Below the pieces are notes generated by a model, which was given only the letters and a program-made list of their open reading frames with translations, had not been told where the DNA came from and made no database searches. Shown piece by piece: positions 44,549 to 53,673 of a stretch of DNA of 64,000 bases. The position numbers were made by a program, and so were the translations under genes. The stretch spans positions 1 to 64,000 of the IMG/VR virus record IMGVR_UViG_3300010885_049871; one strand, written 5' to 3'. Numbering within the stretch: position 1 is the stretch's first letter; each line of letters begins with the position of its first letter. Source of the DNA: a virus.

Positions 44549-45890
44549 TTTAGATTTCAAGCACCAGCTGCTGGATACCAAAAGTGCCAGCTTCTGTGCA
44601 GCCAAATGGTACAATGCCACCATATGGCTAGGTTCTGGACAAACAACCAGTTGTCATCATCCACCGGCACACGCCATTGATCTTGAAGAACTAAAAGTTA
44701 ATCCTTCTGCATTACATAACACAGCAAAAAAGAAAGATGATCGCAAGAAGATGTTGGCAGGTGATCGTCCTGCAGGTTGCGAATACTGTTGGAAGATCGA
44801 AGACATGGCCACTGATGCTGTCAGTGACCGTGTATATAAAAGTAAAATTTACCCTATAAAGGCACTCGATGAAGCTTACCAAACTCCTTACCATGAAGAC
44901 GTCAATCTTCGCACACTTGAAATTGCGTTCGACCGCACTTGCCAATTTGCTTGTAGCTATTGTAACCCTGCTTTCAGTAGTACATGGGTTAATGACATTA
45001 AAAAGCACGGAGGATATGCCAATCTGGTGTCTGATGGGCGCAATCACTTTACTCACACTCACGATAGTGCTCAACTATACCGCTTTGGTGAGACTAATCC
45101 GTATGTGGAAGCCTTTTTCAAGTGGTGGGAAACAGATCTTCACCGTACACTCCAAGAACTTAGAATAACCGGCGGCGAGCCGCTGATGAGTGGCGAAACC
45201 TGGAAACTGATTGATTGGTTCAAAACAAATCAAGGCCGTAGTCAGACTCGTCTGGCAATTAATTCAAACCTGGGCATGGACCGTGACAAGCTGCACGAAT
45301 TCGTTGAACGAGTTAGGGATATTCCGCATCTTGAAATTTATACCAGTTGTGAAGCAACAGGCTCTGCTGCTGAATACATAAGAGACGGCCTGGACTACGA
45401 CCTATGGATGCACAATGTTCAAGAGTTGTTGGAGCACGATCATATTCGTGCTGTACATGTGATGTGTACAATCAATGCATTGTGTTTAGAAACATTACCC
45501 GAGTTCCTGGCACAATTGGTAAAATTAAAAACCTTGTACGGAACACAACGAATTAATTTTACGCTAAATATATTACGCTTTCCAAGTTTTCAATCCCCGT
45601 TGGTATTATCTCCTGCATTGCTGTCCTCCGCTCGCACTCAGTTGATGATGTGGGAAGAGTCTGCCAGTAATAGATCAATATGTCAAGAGTTTGAACTGAA
45701 TCATGTTCGCAGACTGATTGATTATTTGAAAATTGTTAAAACTCCGCACAGTGACACATTTGACATGCCTAAGTTGCACAACGACTTTCGCCGGTTCTTT
45801 GATCAATATGATGTGCGCAGGAACAAAAACTTCAGCAACACATTTCCTAAATTAGAATCATGGTACAATGACTTACAAATACAACAGTAG
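44541..45890 (+). CDS. N-twitch radical SAM enzyme A2
   Basis: 449 residues. N-terminal auxiliary Cys are C19, C38 (SCHHPP) and C80/C83 (CEYCW). The radical SAM ligands are C134, C138 and C141 (CQFACSYC), followed by NPAFSSTW; ELRITGGEPL gives the GGE motif. It is the closest relative of enzyme A1 in this window (shared NPSALHNT segment after the first Cys block). The protein ends ...DVRRNKNFSNTFP, a late motif also visible in A1 as EFAQVFPEM. Overlaps the next gene by 23 nt. Confidence 0.9.
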   Translation: MNDLDFKHQLLDTKSASFCAAKWYNATIWLGSGQTTSCHHPPAHAIDLEELKVNPSALHNTAKKKDDRKKMLAGDRPAGCEYCWKIEDMATDAVSDRVYKSKIYPIKALDEAYQTPYHEDVNLRTLEIAFDRTCQFACSYCNPAFSSTWVNDIKKHGGYANLVSDGRNHFTHTHDSAQLYRFGETNPYVEAFFKWWETDLHRTLQELRITGGEPLMSGETWKLIDWFKTNQGRSQTRLAINSNLGMDRDKLHEFVERVRDIPHLEIYTSCEATGSAAEYIRDGLDYDLWMHNVQELLEHDHIRAVHVMCTINALCLETLPEFLAQLVKLKTLYGTQRINFTLNILRFPSFQSPLVLSPALLSSARTQLMMWEESASNRSICQEFELNHVRRLIDYLKIVKTPHSDTFDMPKLHNDFRRFFDQYDVRRNKNFSNTFPKLESWYNDLQIQQ

Positions 45891-47148
45891 TGATTTAGTA
45901 AAACCCATTGAGTTAACCAAACGAGAAGAATTCTTATTAAAAGATTCCAAGACGTTTTGTATATACCCATGGATACACATACACACATATCCAACCGGCG
46001 AAGCATATCCCTGTTGTCATGCTGAAATGAAGATTGGACAAATTGGTAATTGTAAAATCAATACACTGGCTGAGATATGGAACAGTCCCGAACAGATGAA
46101 ACTTCGCACAGATATGCTGACCGAAACAGCCAATCCTGCATGCGGCCGCTGCTACGAACAAGAACAGTCAGGATTCTTTAGTGGTCGTAAAAGTGCCAAC
46201 AAGCATCATGGCCATCATATTGACCGAGTCAATGCCACAGATCAAACAGGCCACACTGAACAGTTTGAAATGACCTATTGGGATCTACGCTTTAGCAATT
46301 TATGTAATCTAAGTTGCCGCAGTTGCGGACATATCTTCAGCAGTAGTTGGTACAAGGATCAAACTGTACTAGCAGGCCCGGCCTGGGCAAGTCAAAACAA
46401 ACCATTAAACTATGCAGGCCGTTTTGCCACTGACATGTGGGAACAGTTGATTGAACACATTGATCATGTAGAGCAAATTTACTTTGCCGGTGGTGAACCC
46501 CTGATGATGGAAGAACACTACTTGATTTTAGAAGAACTAGAACGACGCGGCCGGTTTGATGTTAGATTGATATACAACACCAACTTCACGCAAACACGCC
46601 TCAAAGACCGCACAGTGTTTGATTACTGGAGAAAATTTGATAGTGTTGCAGTTGGCGCAAGTTTAGATGCAGCAGGCCCACGCGGCGAGTATATTAGAAA
46701 AGGCACCGACTGGACGGTCGTAGAAGAAAATCGTCGGCAAATGATGAAAATATGTCCTGATGTGGACTTTTATATCAGTCCTACACTAAGCATTCTAAAC
46801 GCAATGCATCTGCCAGACTTCCATCGAGACTGGGTAGAAAAAGGTCTAATACGGCCGTCGGATTTAAATGTAAATATATTGCAAGACCCACCACACTATA
46901 GAATAGACATAGCGCCTGCTGAGTACAAAGGATTGTTGATGGCTAGGTATCGCGAACATATTGAATGGCTTCGCGGTCAAGATCCTTTGCAGCGAGCCAC
47001 AGTGGGTTTTGAAAGTGCCATCACTTTTATGACGGCCACAGATAACACACCGTTGATAGGTAACTTCTGGCGTAAAACACACGAGTTGGACGCTATTAGA
47101 AAAGAAAATATACTGGATATTATTCCTGAACTGAAAGCACTCCAATGA
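45868..47148 (+). CDS. N-twitch radical SAM enzyme B1
   Basis: 426 residues. The N-terminal domain differs from type A: C31 in FCIYPWIHIH, C49-C50 in YPCCHAEMK, and C92/C95 in CGRC. The radical SAM motif is CNLSCRSC (C146, C150, C153), then GHIFSSSW; YFAGGEPLMM gives the GGE motif. The SNLCNLSC context recurs in B3 and, less closely, B2. The PW and CC pattern resembles SPASM-type peptide-modifying enzymes, where such Cys bind auxiliary clusters. ATGA overlap with B2. Confidence 0.9.
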   Translation: MTYKYNSSDLVKPIELTKREEFLLKDSKTFCIYPWIHIHTYPTGEAYPCCHAEMKIGQIGNCKINTLAEIWNSPEQMKLRTDMLTETANPACGRCYEQEQSGFFSGRKSANKHHGHHIDRVNATDQTGHTEQFEMTYWDLRFSNLCNLSCRSCGHIFSSSWYKDQTVLAGPAWASQNKPLNYAGRFATDMWEQLIEHIDHVEQIYFAGGEPLMMEEHYLILEELERRGRFDVRLIYNTNFTQTRLKDRTVFDYWRKFDSVAVGASLDAAGPRGEYIRKGTDWTVVEENRRQMMKICPDVDFYISPTLSILNAMHLPDFHRDWVEKGLIRPSDLNVNILQDPPHYRIDIAPAEYKGLLMARYREHIEWLRGQDPLQRATVGFESAITFMTATDNTPLIGNFWRKTHELDAIRKENILDIIPELKALQ

Positions 47149-48359
47149 ACATACCACATGATACTTTTTGTGTACTACCTTGGATCAGCTTAGAAGCAAG
47201 TCCGGTAGGAACAGTCCGGCCTTGTTGTTTGGCAATGGACGAAATTGCAGACAACAACGGCAACAAATATAAGTTGTCCAACACCAGCCTGGTAGAAATA
47301 CAAAACAGTACAGCAATGAAAACGCTGCGTGAAGATTTCCTTGCTGGTAAAAAACCACAAAACTGCCGGCGTTGTTGGAACGAAGAACGTGCCGGACGTA
47401 CAAGTAAACGTATGCATACACTGGAAAGACTCAAGCACATGATTGACAGCAATGTATCTTGGACCACGGATGCAATGCCACTGATGTTTCTTGATCTAAA
47501 ATTAGGAAACATTTGCAATTTGAAATGTCGTATATGCGGATCTTGGAGTAGTAGTCAGTTTGCAGCAGAAGAAATCAAATTTAATCGTCATGAAGAAACC
47601 CGCAGCAGTTTCGCTTATCAGATGTTGAAAGACGGCGCATGGCCCAGGGAAAGTGCTGAATTTTGGGCAGACTTGGATCGACATCTGGACAACATTCGTT
47701 ACATTGAGTTCACTGGTGGTGAACCATTCATGATCAAAGAACATTTTCAACTGCTGCAAAAATTAGTAGATACAGGTCGCGCTGCACAAGTTGAAATACA
47801 CTACAACACCAATGGCACACAGTACCCCGAAGAAGGTGAAGCAATTTGGAAACATTTCAAACATGTGGAAATTGCACTGAGCATTGACGATGTTGAACAC
47901 CGATTTGAATATCAGCGCAGCAATGCAGTCTGGGCCGATGTGGTCGAAAATACAGAACGCTTTAGACAACTACGCAGTCGCAACAACAACATTACATTGC
48001 AGGCTTGTTGCACCATTAATGTGTTCAATGTGTATTATCTTGAAACAGTTGCCGACTGGCTAATACAACAAAAGTTTGATTTTATATATTGGAATATGAT
48101 GCATGATGCCTATTACTTCAGCATCAGTACACTGCCCGAAAGAGCCAAAACAGTAATTACAAAACAATTGACCTTGGCTGATGTTCCGGCCAAAATACTG
48201 TCAGAATTTGTCAGCGCCGCAGAATTTATGAATCGTGGCAACAGTTTAGATGGACAATTGTTACGAATGAACATACAGGACCTTGACCGTAAACGACAAC
48301 AAAATCTAGCAGATGTAGAACCCGAGTTTGCAGCATTAATTGATTATGTCAAAGCCTGA
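47145..48359 (+). CDS. N-twitch radical SAM enzyme B2
   Basis: 404 residues. N-terminal C9 (FCVLPW), C27-C28 (PCCLAMDE) and C74/C77 (CRRCW) are the candidate auxiliary ligands; CNLKCRIC (C124, C128, C131) is the radical SAM site, followed by GSWSSSQF. FTGGEPFMI gives the GGE motif, IHYNTNGTQY the following strand. Order and spacing mirror B1. Its C-terminal tail LADVEPEFAAL resembles those of the paralogues. Confidence 0.9.
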   Translation: MNIPHDTFCVLPWISLEASPVGTVRPCCLAMDEIADNNGNKYKLSNTSLVEIQNSTAMKTLREDFLAGKKPQNCRRCWNEERAGRTSKRMHTLERLKHMIDSNVSWTTDAMPLMFLDLKLGNICNLKCRICGSWSSSQFAAEEIKFNRHEETRSSFAYQMLKDGAWPRESAEFWADLDRHLDNIRYIEFTGGEPFMIKEHFQLLQKLVDTGRAAQVEIHYNTNGTQYPEEGEAIWKHFKHVEIALSIDDVEHRFEYQRSNAVWADVVENTERFRQLRSRNNNITLQACCTINVFNVYYLETVADWLIQQKFDFIYWNMMHDAYYFSISTLPERAKTVITKQLTLADVPAKILSEFVSAAEFMNRGNSLDGQLLRMNIQDLDRKRQQNLADVEPEFAALIDYVKA

Positions 48360-49638
48360 AACACTATGTATGGCGCCGTGGACTCACACTTATTTAAGTC
48401 CGCAAACTGAACGCAGAATGTGCTGTGCCAGCCGAGAGCCCGCACAAAGTTTTACACAGTACATTGATACCCAAGCTGGCACAGGCCGATACACTCCCAT
48501 TACACTGGATCAACACTGGAACAGTGAGCATATGAAGAGTGTGCGCCGTCGTATGATGGCCGGAGAAACACTGCCAGAATGTGATGTATGCAACAACAAA
48601 CTGCTGAATACCAATGTTTACCGTAGCTATTTCTGGAGTATGTTCAAACATAAGTACTCTAGCATTTGGGAAACTACCAATGACGACGGCAGCACCAGCA
48701 TGTTGCCAGTCAGTTGGGACTACAGATTCAGTAACTTATGCAATTTCAAATGCCGCATGTGCGGTGACATGTTGAGCAGTGCATGGGAAAGCGAACAGCG
48801 CCAGCACAACATGATTGATTGGTCCAACTCAAAGAACAATTGGATGCAAACTGAGGTCAGAAAGGATATCTCCCGGTTTCAAGATCAACAAATTGAAGCA
48901 GAATTTGCGCAGGCTGTTGAAGAACACCGCGTTGAAGAAGTGTATTGGGTTGGTGGCGAGCCTTTGATGTACGAACAACATTGGCGCTATATGAAACGCA
49001 TTGTTGAACTTGGAGATGGGCATAAAGTTTATGCGAGATATAATACTAACCTTTCGAGAATTAATTATCGTGGTGTCGATCTCTTTGATGGGATTCTACA
49101 TGGCCTTCGTGATTGGCAAATCTGTGCGAGCCTCGATGGCACACAACGCATTGGTGAATATATTAGAACAGGCCTTGACTATGCTGGCTGGCGCAAAAAT
49201 TACGATAGAGCAGTTGCAGCAAGAACTAACAGACGCCAGGTTAGAATCGACTTCACTCTTACCCTGCCGGGAATGTTTGAAATTGAAAACATTGTGCAAC
49301 TTGCACAACAAACAGACACCGACATCTTAGCAAAAGTGGTATTTGCGTTTTCTCCGGACATTGTAATGAGCCCGTTGGCCTTGCCGCGGCGCCTGCTTGA
49401 TCCGTGGCTGGATGAGTTAATAGACTCTTGCTCAGATGCAATGCAAGATATTCTGGTGCAATTAAAAACCCGGCCAACCTTTGAAGAACAATGGCCAGAC
49501 ACTTGGCAAGCAGGCCTTGTTCAAGGCAAGCAGCGTGTGTTAAAGCTAGAACAAATTCGCGAAGATAAATTTACAATGGCCGATATACTAGCAGGGCGTC
49601 CTGATGTATTAAAATGGTGGAATCAAATTGACTGTTAA
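48346..49638 (+). CDS. N-twitch radical SAM enzyme B3
   Basis: 430 residues from the ATG at 48346; a TTG at 48340 in frame is possible but lacks support. N-terminal C8 (LCMAPWTH), C26-C27 (MCCASRE) and C79/C82 (CDVC) are followed by the site CNFKCRMC (C132, C136, C139) and GDMLSSAW. VGGEPLMYE supplies the GGE motif. The part NTNLSRI and ASLDGTQRIGEYIRTGLDY continues the barrel and is echoed in B1 and in the partial gene at the right edge. Last of five N-twitch enzymes in the array. Confidence 0.9.
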   Translation: MSKPETLCMAPWTHTYLSPQTERRMCCASREPAQSFTQYIDTQAGTGRYTPITLDQHWNSEHMKSVRRRMMAGETLPECDVCNNKLLNTNVYRSYFWSMFKHKYSSIWETTNDDGSTSMLPVSWDYRFSNLCNFKCRMCGDMLSSAWESEQRQHNMIDWSNSKNNWMQTEVRKDISRFQDQQIEAEFAQAVEEHRVEEVYWVGGEPLMYEQHWRYMKRIVELGDGHKVYARYNTNLSRINYRGVDLFDGILHGLRDWQICASLDGTQRIGEYIRTGLDYAGWRKNYDRAVAARTNRRQVRIDFTLTLPGMFEIENIVQLAQQTDTDILAKVVFAFSPDIVMSPLALPRRLLDPWLDELIDSCSDAMQDILVQLKTRPTFEEQWPDTWQAGLVQGKQRVLKLEQIREDKFTMADILAGRPDVLKWWNQIDC

Positions 49639-50731
49639 AATTGTACTACGCAATCCGTTGAAACACAGTGATCAGGTCGACTATACCATACTACCTGCAG
49701 ACAATGCATTGGCACAAGATTGGATACCTGCTCTCAAAACACTGTTACAATCTGGCAACCTGCTGGAAAAAAACTTTTGTTTTATGGGATTTTCCAAAAC
49801 AGCTCGCACACTTGATTATCTGTGTGGCGAAGTTAACCAAGCTGCCAGTGTAATAAACAACTTCTTTGGTGACTACAAAATTGAAGAAACATACTTGCCT
49901 GCCAATGTCACGACAACCGGCCCATGGTCACAAAATCCTGATAAAATTGTACAACATGTCAATCATGACATGTTAAACAGGCTTCACAACCACTTTGAAG
50001 TGCTGCAAGGTACTGTAAACAATTTAAGCAACTACTACCAACGGGCCGACTACAACACCAAGTACGCTATAAGACAATTGAACAATGTCTGTCACGAAAT
50101 GGAGTCGTTGATACTCAGTCGGCGCAAAGCAGACACTACGCCGTATTGGGTGCGCCCCAGTCAAATTACTACATTCTTAGCAGCAGCTCGCTATGATCTA
50201 AAACCTGCACATAGATCGGGCTTTGTAACCAACGGATATGACCGAGTGTTAGGTGGTGTTTACATGCACTGGGCACAGATAGGCAAAACACTATTTGAAG
50301 TGTTTCGTGACGAACATGCGCCAGCACTCACTGCAACAGTATGCAAAGCTATTACAGAATTAAAATATTACAGCGGTGAGTTTGATATAGAATGGGGAAA
50401 CGATGTGGTTTACGACGGCGATCAACCTTGGCATAATGATCAACAAGACGAATTTAAAAAATGGTTAATTGCCAATGGTCGCGACCCGCAAGATTCAGCG
50501 TTGAGTTTAGGATACCTACCCGTTGGTCAAGTGCAGTTACAGCAAAGTTTTGGCACAACTGATTATCAAGCCATTTGGGATATACTGAGTTTACACTTGG
50601 ATATATACAAGATAGAAATAGACGGTGTCGCCAGCACATTTGATTACTGCTGGACTGACGTGGATTACAAGCAAAAACAAATTGATATGATGCGGCCTGG
50701 CTATGACTATTCATCAAGGAAAACAACATGA
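49628..50731 (+). CDS. Conserved protein of unknown function downstream of the radical SAM array
   Basis: 367 residues. I do not recognise the fold. Visible parts: an alpha-helical middle (HFEVLQGTVNNLSNYYQRAD, RQLNNVCHEMESL), a basic/aromatic part (THYWVRPSQITTF-like region near 175), and a well-formed motif DIEWGNDVVYDGDQPWHN plus LSLGYLPVGQVQLQQSFG near the end. The last part could bind a metal or nucleotide, but this is a guess. The start appears to be TTG at 49628, overlapping the previous gene by 11 nt. It could be the substrate-handling partner of the radical SAM enzymes or belong to an unrelated phage function. Confidence 0.6.
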   Translation: MTVKIVLRNPLKHSDQVDYTILPADNALAQDWIPALKTLLQSGNLLEKNFCFMGFSKTARTLDYLCGEVNQAASVINNFFGDYKIEETYLPANVTTTGPWSQNPDKIVQHVNHDMLNRLHNHFEVLQGTVNNLSNYYQRADYNTKYAIRQLNNVCHEMESLILSRRKADTTPYWVRPSQITTFLAAARYDLKPAHRSGFVTNGYDRVLGGVYMHWAQIGKTLFEVFRDEHAPALTATVCKAITELKYYSGEFDIEWGNDVVYDGDQPWHNDQQDEFKKWLIANGRDPQDSALSLGYLPVGQVQLQQSFGTTDYQAIWDILSLHLDIYKIEIDGVASTFDYCWTDVDYKQKQIDMMRPGYDYSSRKTT

Positions 50732-50829
50732 ACTGGATTAAAAATTTAATTGGCCGTATCCGCTTAGAAATACGCTATCGTAAAAAACTCAAAGAACTTC
50801 GCAAACGAGATCCGTTTATCTACAAATGA
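50728..50829 (+). CDS. 33-residue basic peptide, coupled on both sides
   Basis: ATG at 50728 overlaps the previous stop (ATGA) and its own TGA (50827-50829) overlaps the next ATG at 50826. The product is a strongly basic amphipathic helix containing IRYRKKLKELRKRDPFIYK. The precise fit between two genes, with a 4-nt overlap at each end, argues that it is translated. The ending KRDPFIY resembles small peptides I recall from T4-like aquatic phages. It has no Cys and no obvious leader/core layout for a modified peptide. Confidence 0.65.
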   Translation: MNWIKNLIGRIRLEIRYRKKLKELRKRDPFIYK

Positions 50830-52340
50830 AATTAAAAAAGTATTTGGGAATCAGCGCCGGCTATCACGATGCTGCTGTCAGCATGATCGACTCTTACGGA
50901 TCTGTTCTGTTTGCTGGTCATGCAGAACGCTATAGCAAGAGCAAGAATGACGCACACCTAAATGATGAATTAGTGGCAGCAGCACTGAGTCACGGCACAC
51001 CAGACCAAGTGGTCTACTACGAACGTCCATGGATCAAAAAACTACAACAACTTTACTCCGGGCAATATCATGAAGCGTTTGATCTTAATTCTTTTACTCT
51101 TGGTCAGTATCTCCGTAAACATCTATCTGCTGGTCCACATCTCAGCACTTTACTACATGCTGAACACTGTTACACAGGACACCATGCTGCCCACGCCGCC
51201 GCGGGATTTCAGACCAGCCCCTACAACAGAGCCACAGTGGTTGTGATAGATGCTGTAGGAGAACTAGACACCATAACCATTTGGGGCGCTGAATACAACT
51301 CCGCAGGCCGAGCAACTTATAAAAAACTTTGGTCCCGCGGATATCCGCACAGTATAGGATTGTTTTACAGTGCAGTCACTGCTCGAGTGGGTCTTAGGCC
51401 ATTAGACGAAGAATACATTCTAATGGGCATGGCTGCGTACGGACAAAACAATATCAGCAATCGACTACGCTACGATCTCGTCGACCATGAATATGAAATT
51501 CGGTTTAAAGAAAATTTACACGCAGGGCTCGAAGCCAAGTATCTAAGTGATTATTCGGACTTTGACATTGCAGCGGCAGCACAAAGCCTGGCTGAAGATC
51601 TTATTTTGAATGTAATGTTTCGTGCAAAAAAATTGGACTGGAGCAACAATCTAGTGTATATGGGTGGTGTTGCTCTTAACTGTAGTGCCAATCGACTTAT
51701 TGGAAATTATTTTGACAATATTTGGATCATGCCAAGCCCGGGCGATAGCGGCAGCAGTCTTGGTGCCGCAGCATTGGCCCACGGTGGCCGTATTAATTGG
51801 ACGGACGCTTTCTTGGGTGACAGCATTGGTGGTAAATATCCTGTTAATGCTATTCTGGACACACTGGTTACAGACCGCATTGTGGGCGTGGCCTCAGGCC
51901 GTGCAGAATTTGGGCCGCGAGCACTGGGCAATCGCAGTTTACTAGCAGATCCGCGTGGCCCAGATATAAAGGATCAAGTGAATGAGATCAAACGCAGACA
52001 ACAATTCAGACCATTTGCGCCAGTTATCCTTGAAGAATACGCTGATCAGTATTTTGATATGCCTAGGGGTTTCAGCAACAGTAGGTATATGCAGGCAGTC
52101 GCTGTCTGCCGCCATCCTGATCTTTTTCCTGCTATTGTGCATCATGATGGTACTAGTAGAGTGCAGACAGTTCCTGCGGATGGTTCAGGCATTAGAGAAC
52201 TACTGGAAAAGTGGTTTGTAATGACTGGTTGTCCCATGCTGCTGAACACCAGTCTTAACATACGCGGAGAGCCCGTGGTAAATGACAGATCCGACGCTGA
52301 TCGCTTTGAACAATTGTACGGAGTAAAGGTCCATTCATAA
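50826..52340 (+). CDS. Carbamoyltransferase (NodU/CmcH/TobZ family)
   Basis: 504 residues. It opens LGISAGYHDAAVSMID, the standard N-terminus of the family, and HHAAHAAAGF gives the His-x3-His-type metal motif of the Kae1-like domain. VVVIDAVGE continues the nucleotide site. The C-terminal YrdC-like domain starts ASGRAEFGPRALGNRSLLADPR and includes FRPFAPVILEE and LLNTSLNIRGEP. These enzymes transfer a carbamoyl group from carbamoyl phosphate to a hydroxyl, as in tobramycin, novobiocin or Nod factor tailoring. Presence here implies that the phage or its host makes a carbamoylated product. TAATG overlap with the next gene. Confidence 0.92.
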   Translation: MKLKKYLGISAGYHDAAVSMIDSYGSVLFAGHAERYSKSKNDAHLNDELVAAALSHGTPDQVVYYERPWIKKLQQLYSGQYHEAFDLNSFTLGQYLRKHLSAGPHLSTLLHAEHCYTGHHAAHAAAGFQTSPYNRATVVVIDAVGELDTITIWGAEYNSAGRATYKKLWSRGYPHSIGLFYSAVTARVGLRPLDEEYILMGMAAYGQNNISNRLRYDLVDHEYEIRFKENLHAGLEAKYLSDYSDFDIAAAAQSLAEDLILNVMFRAKKLDWSNNLVYMGGVALNCSANRLIGNYFDNIWIMPSPGDSGSSLGAAALAHGGRINWTDAFLGDSIGGKYPVNAILDTLVTDRIVGVASGRAEFGPRALGNRSLLADPRGPDIKDQVNEIKRRQQFRPFAPVILEEYADQYFDMPRGFSNSRYMQAVAVCRHPDLFPAIVHHDGTSRVQTVPADGSGIRELLEKWFVMTGCPMLLNTSLNIRGEPVVNDRSDADRFEQLYGVKVHS

Positions 52341-52888
52341 TGGCCAAATTTACACAAGTAGATGATCGTGGTAGACTCTGGCAAGTTGATGACTTGTTAC
52401 CCCGAGAACAAGCGGATGAAATAGTCAGCACGGACTGGTCCACCATGGCTACTAGTTTAAGCAGTGGGCAAGAATCTTGGCCCCGTCAACAAATCAATTG
52501 GGACGATGCCACTGCTCGGCGTTACAGCGGATACATCAATCATTGCTTGCCTGAAATTAATGCTGCACTGGGCACAGAGTTTAAATCAATGGGCGGCCAT
52601 TTCTGGATAGATGTTCCGGGGTTTGATGTTGCAATGCACACCGACGGACATGTACCTAACAGTATGCAGTTGTATTGGACAGTGCCCAGCGAAGCTTATG
52701 GCACTGGATTTTATCGTTATAAACACCCAGAGAGCCTGTTGTATCAATTTCTAAGCCGACCCAATTCAGGCTATATCATGCTTAACCATCTGGCCGAAGA
52801 CGGCAGTCAACCACTACTTTGGCACGCTATGCTTAATCCTGTGCCAGAAGGTACCATTAGAGTTTCTAGTTACTGGCGTTTTACTTAA
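52340..52888 (+). CDS. 2OG-Fe(II) oxygenase-like protein
   Basis: 182 residues. A double-stranded beta-helix is suggested by HFWIDVPGFDVAMHTDG with H100-x-D102, a distal H162 (LLWHAML) and R174 in GTIRVSSYWRF. That gives the 2-His-1-carboxylate iron triad and the Arg that holds 2-oxoglutarate. Possible action is hydroxylation of the carbamoylated or glycosylated product of the neighbours. The family spans many substrates, so the role is inferred from context only. Confidence 0.65.
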   Translation: MAKFTQVDDRGRLWQVDDLLPREQADEIVSTDWSTMATSLSSGQESWPRQQINWDDATARRYSGYINHCLPEINAALGTEFKSMGGHFWIDVPGFDVAMHTDGHVPNSMQLYWTVPSEAYGTGFYRYKHPESLLYQFLSRPNSGYIMLNHLAEDGSQPLLWHAMLNPVPEGTIRVSSYWRFT

Positions 52889-52896
52889 AATAAATT

Positions 52897-53673
52897 ATGA
52901 AACTACCGTTTATAACAGCAGTTGTACTTGTGGCTAGCAGCTGGGCAAATGCCGCAACCAGTGTTTGGGTCTACAATCAAACCCAGGATGCAATTGTGCT
53001 AAATCAACAAGCCAATACTGTTAGACCCATTGCATCTATTACCAAACTGATGACAGCAATGGTGGCTCTGGATCATGATCCGGTGTTGAGTCGCAGTGTA
53101 AAACTTAGTGATCGTGTGGGCAGCAAGTTGCCACCGGGTCAGTACACACGCCGACAGTTGTTTGATGCCATGCTGGTCAGCAGCAATAATGCAGCAGCAG
53201 AAACATTGGCACAAGACTATCCCGGTGGACGATCAGCGTTTGTTCAAGCAATGAATCGTCGTGCCAGTGGCCTGGGTATGACAAGCACTCGATTTCAAGA
53301 TCCGTCAGGACTGAGTCGAAACAATGTGGGCACTGCGGGGGACATGGGCACCTTGGTCACAACTGCCGGCAAGTATGCACTGATCCGAGAAATCAGTGTG
53401 CAACGACAGATTCAAATTGAATCACATTTTAAAAAACGCATTCGGGTAATTTCTTTGCCCAACACCAACCAGCCTCTGTTGTTTGATTTTGATAACATAC
53501 ATGTTAGTAAAACAGGATTTACTAATCCAGCCGGTTGGTGTGTGGCATTGTTGGTAGAAAAAAACAAACAGACGTTTGCTATAGTAGTGTTGGGTGCTGA
53601 AAACAAATCCAAGAGATTAGACACAATAAAAGATTTGATGTACAATCACATCAGTGACACAATAGAATTCTGA
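52897..53673 (+). CDS. Secreted D-alanyl-D-alanine carboxy/endopeptidase-like protein (S11, PBP-type)
   Basis: 258 residues. A signal peptide is likely (MKLPFITAVVLVASSWANAA, cleavage after residue 19 or 20). The three serine penicillin-recognising motifs are present: SITK (S47 to K50), SSN (S95 to N97) and KTG (about 206). DPSGLSRNN is also typical. The closest type is PbpG/DacA-like periplasmic enzymes that cut peptidoglycan peptides. A phage copy could remodel the wall during infection, or aid lysis. It is the last gene of the plus-strand accessory operon and overlaps the minus-strand radical SAM gene tail-to-tail by 28 nt. Confidence 0.9.
   Translation: MKLPFITAVVLVASSWANAATSVWVYNQTQDAIVLNQQANTVRPIASITKLMTAMVALDHDPVLSRSVKLSDRVGSKLPPGQYTRRQLFDAMLVSSNNAAAETLAQDYPGGRSAFVQAMNRRASGLGMTSTRFQDPSGLSRNNVGTAGDMGTLVTTAGKYALIREISVQRQIQIESHFKKRIRVISLPNTNQPLLFDFDNIHVSKTGFTNPAGWCVALLVEKNKQTFAIVVLGAENKSKRLDTIKDLMYNHISDTIEF

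Noticed and set aside
40498-53673. A CRISPR array or phage defence island in the accessory region
   Set aside because: No regular spaced repeats and no known defence proteins; the genes are biosynthetic in type.
53646-53673. Terminator between the convergent peptidase and SPASM genes
   Set aside because: The coding regions overlap by 28 nt and no hairpin with a U-tract is visible there.
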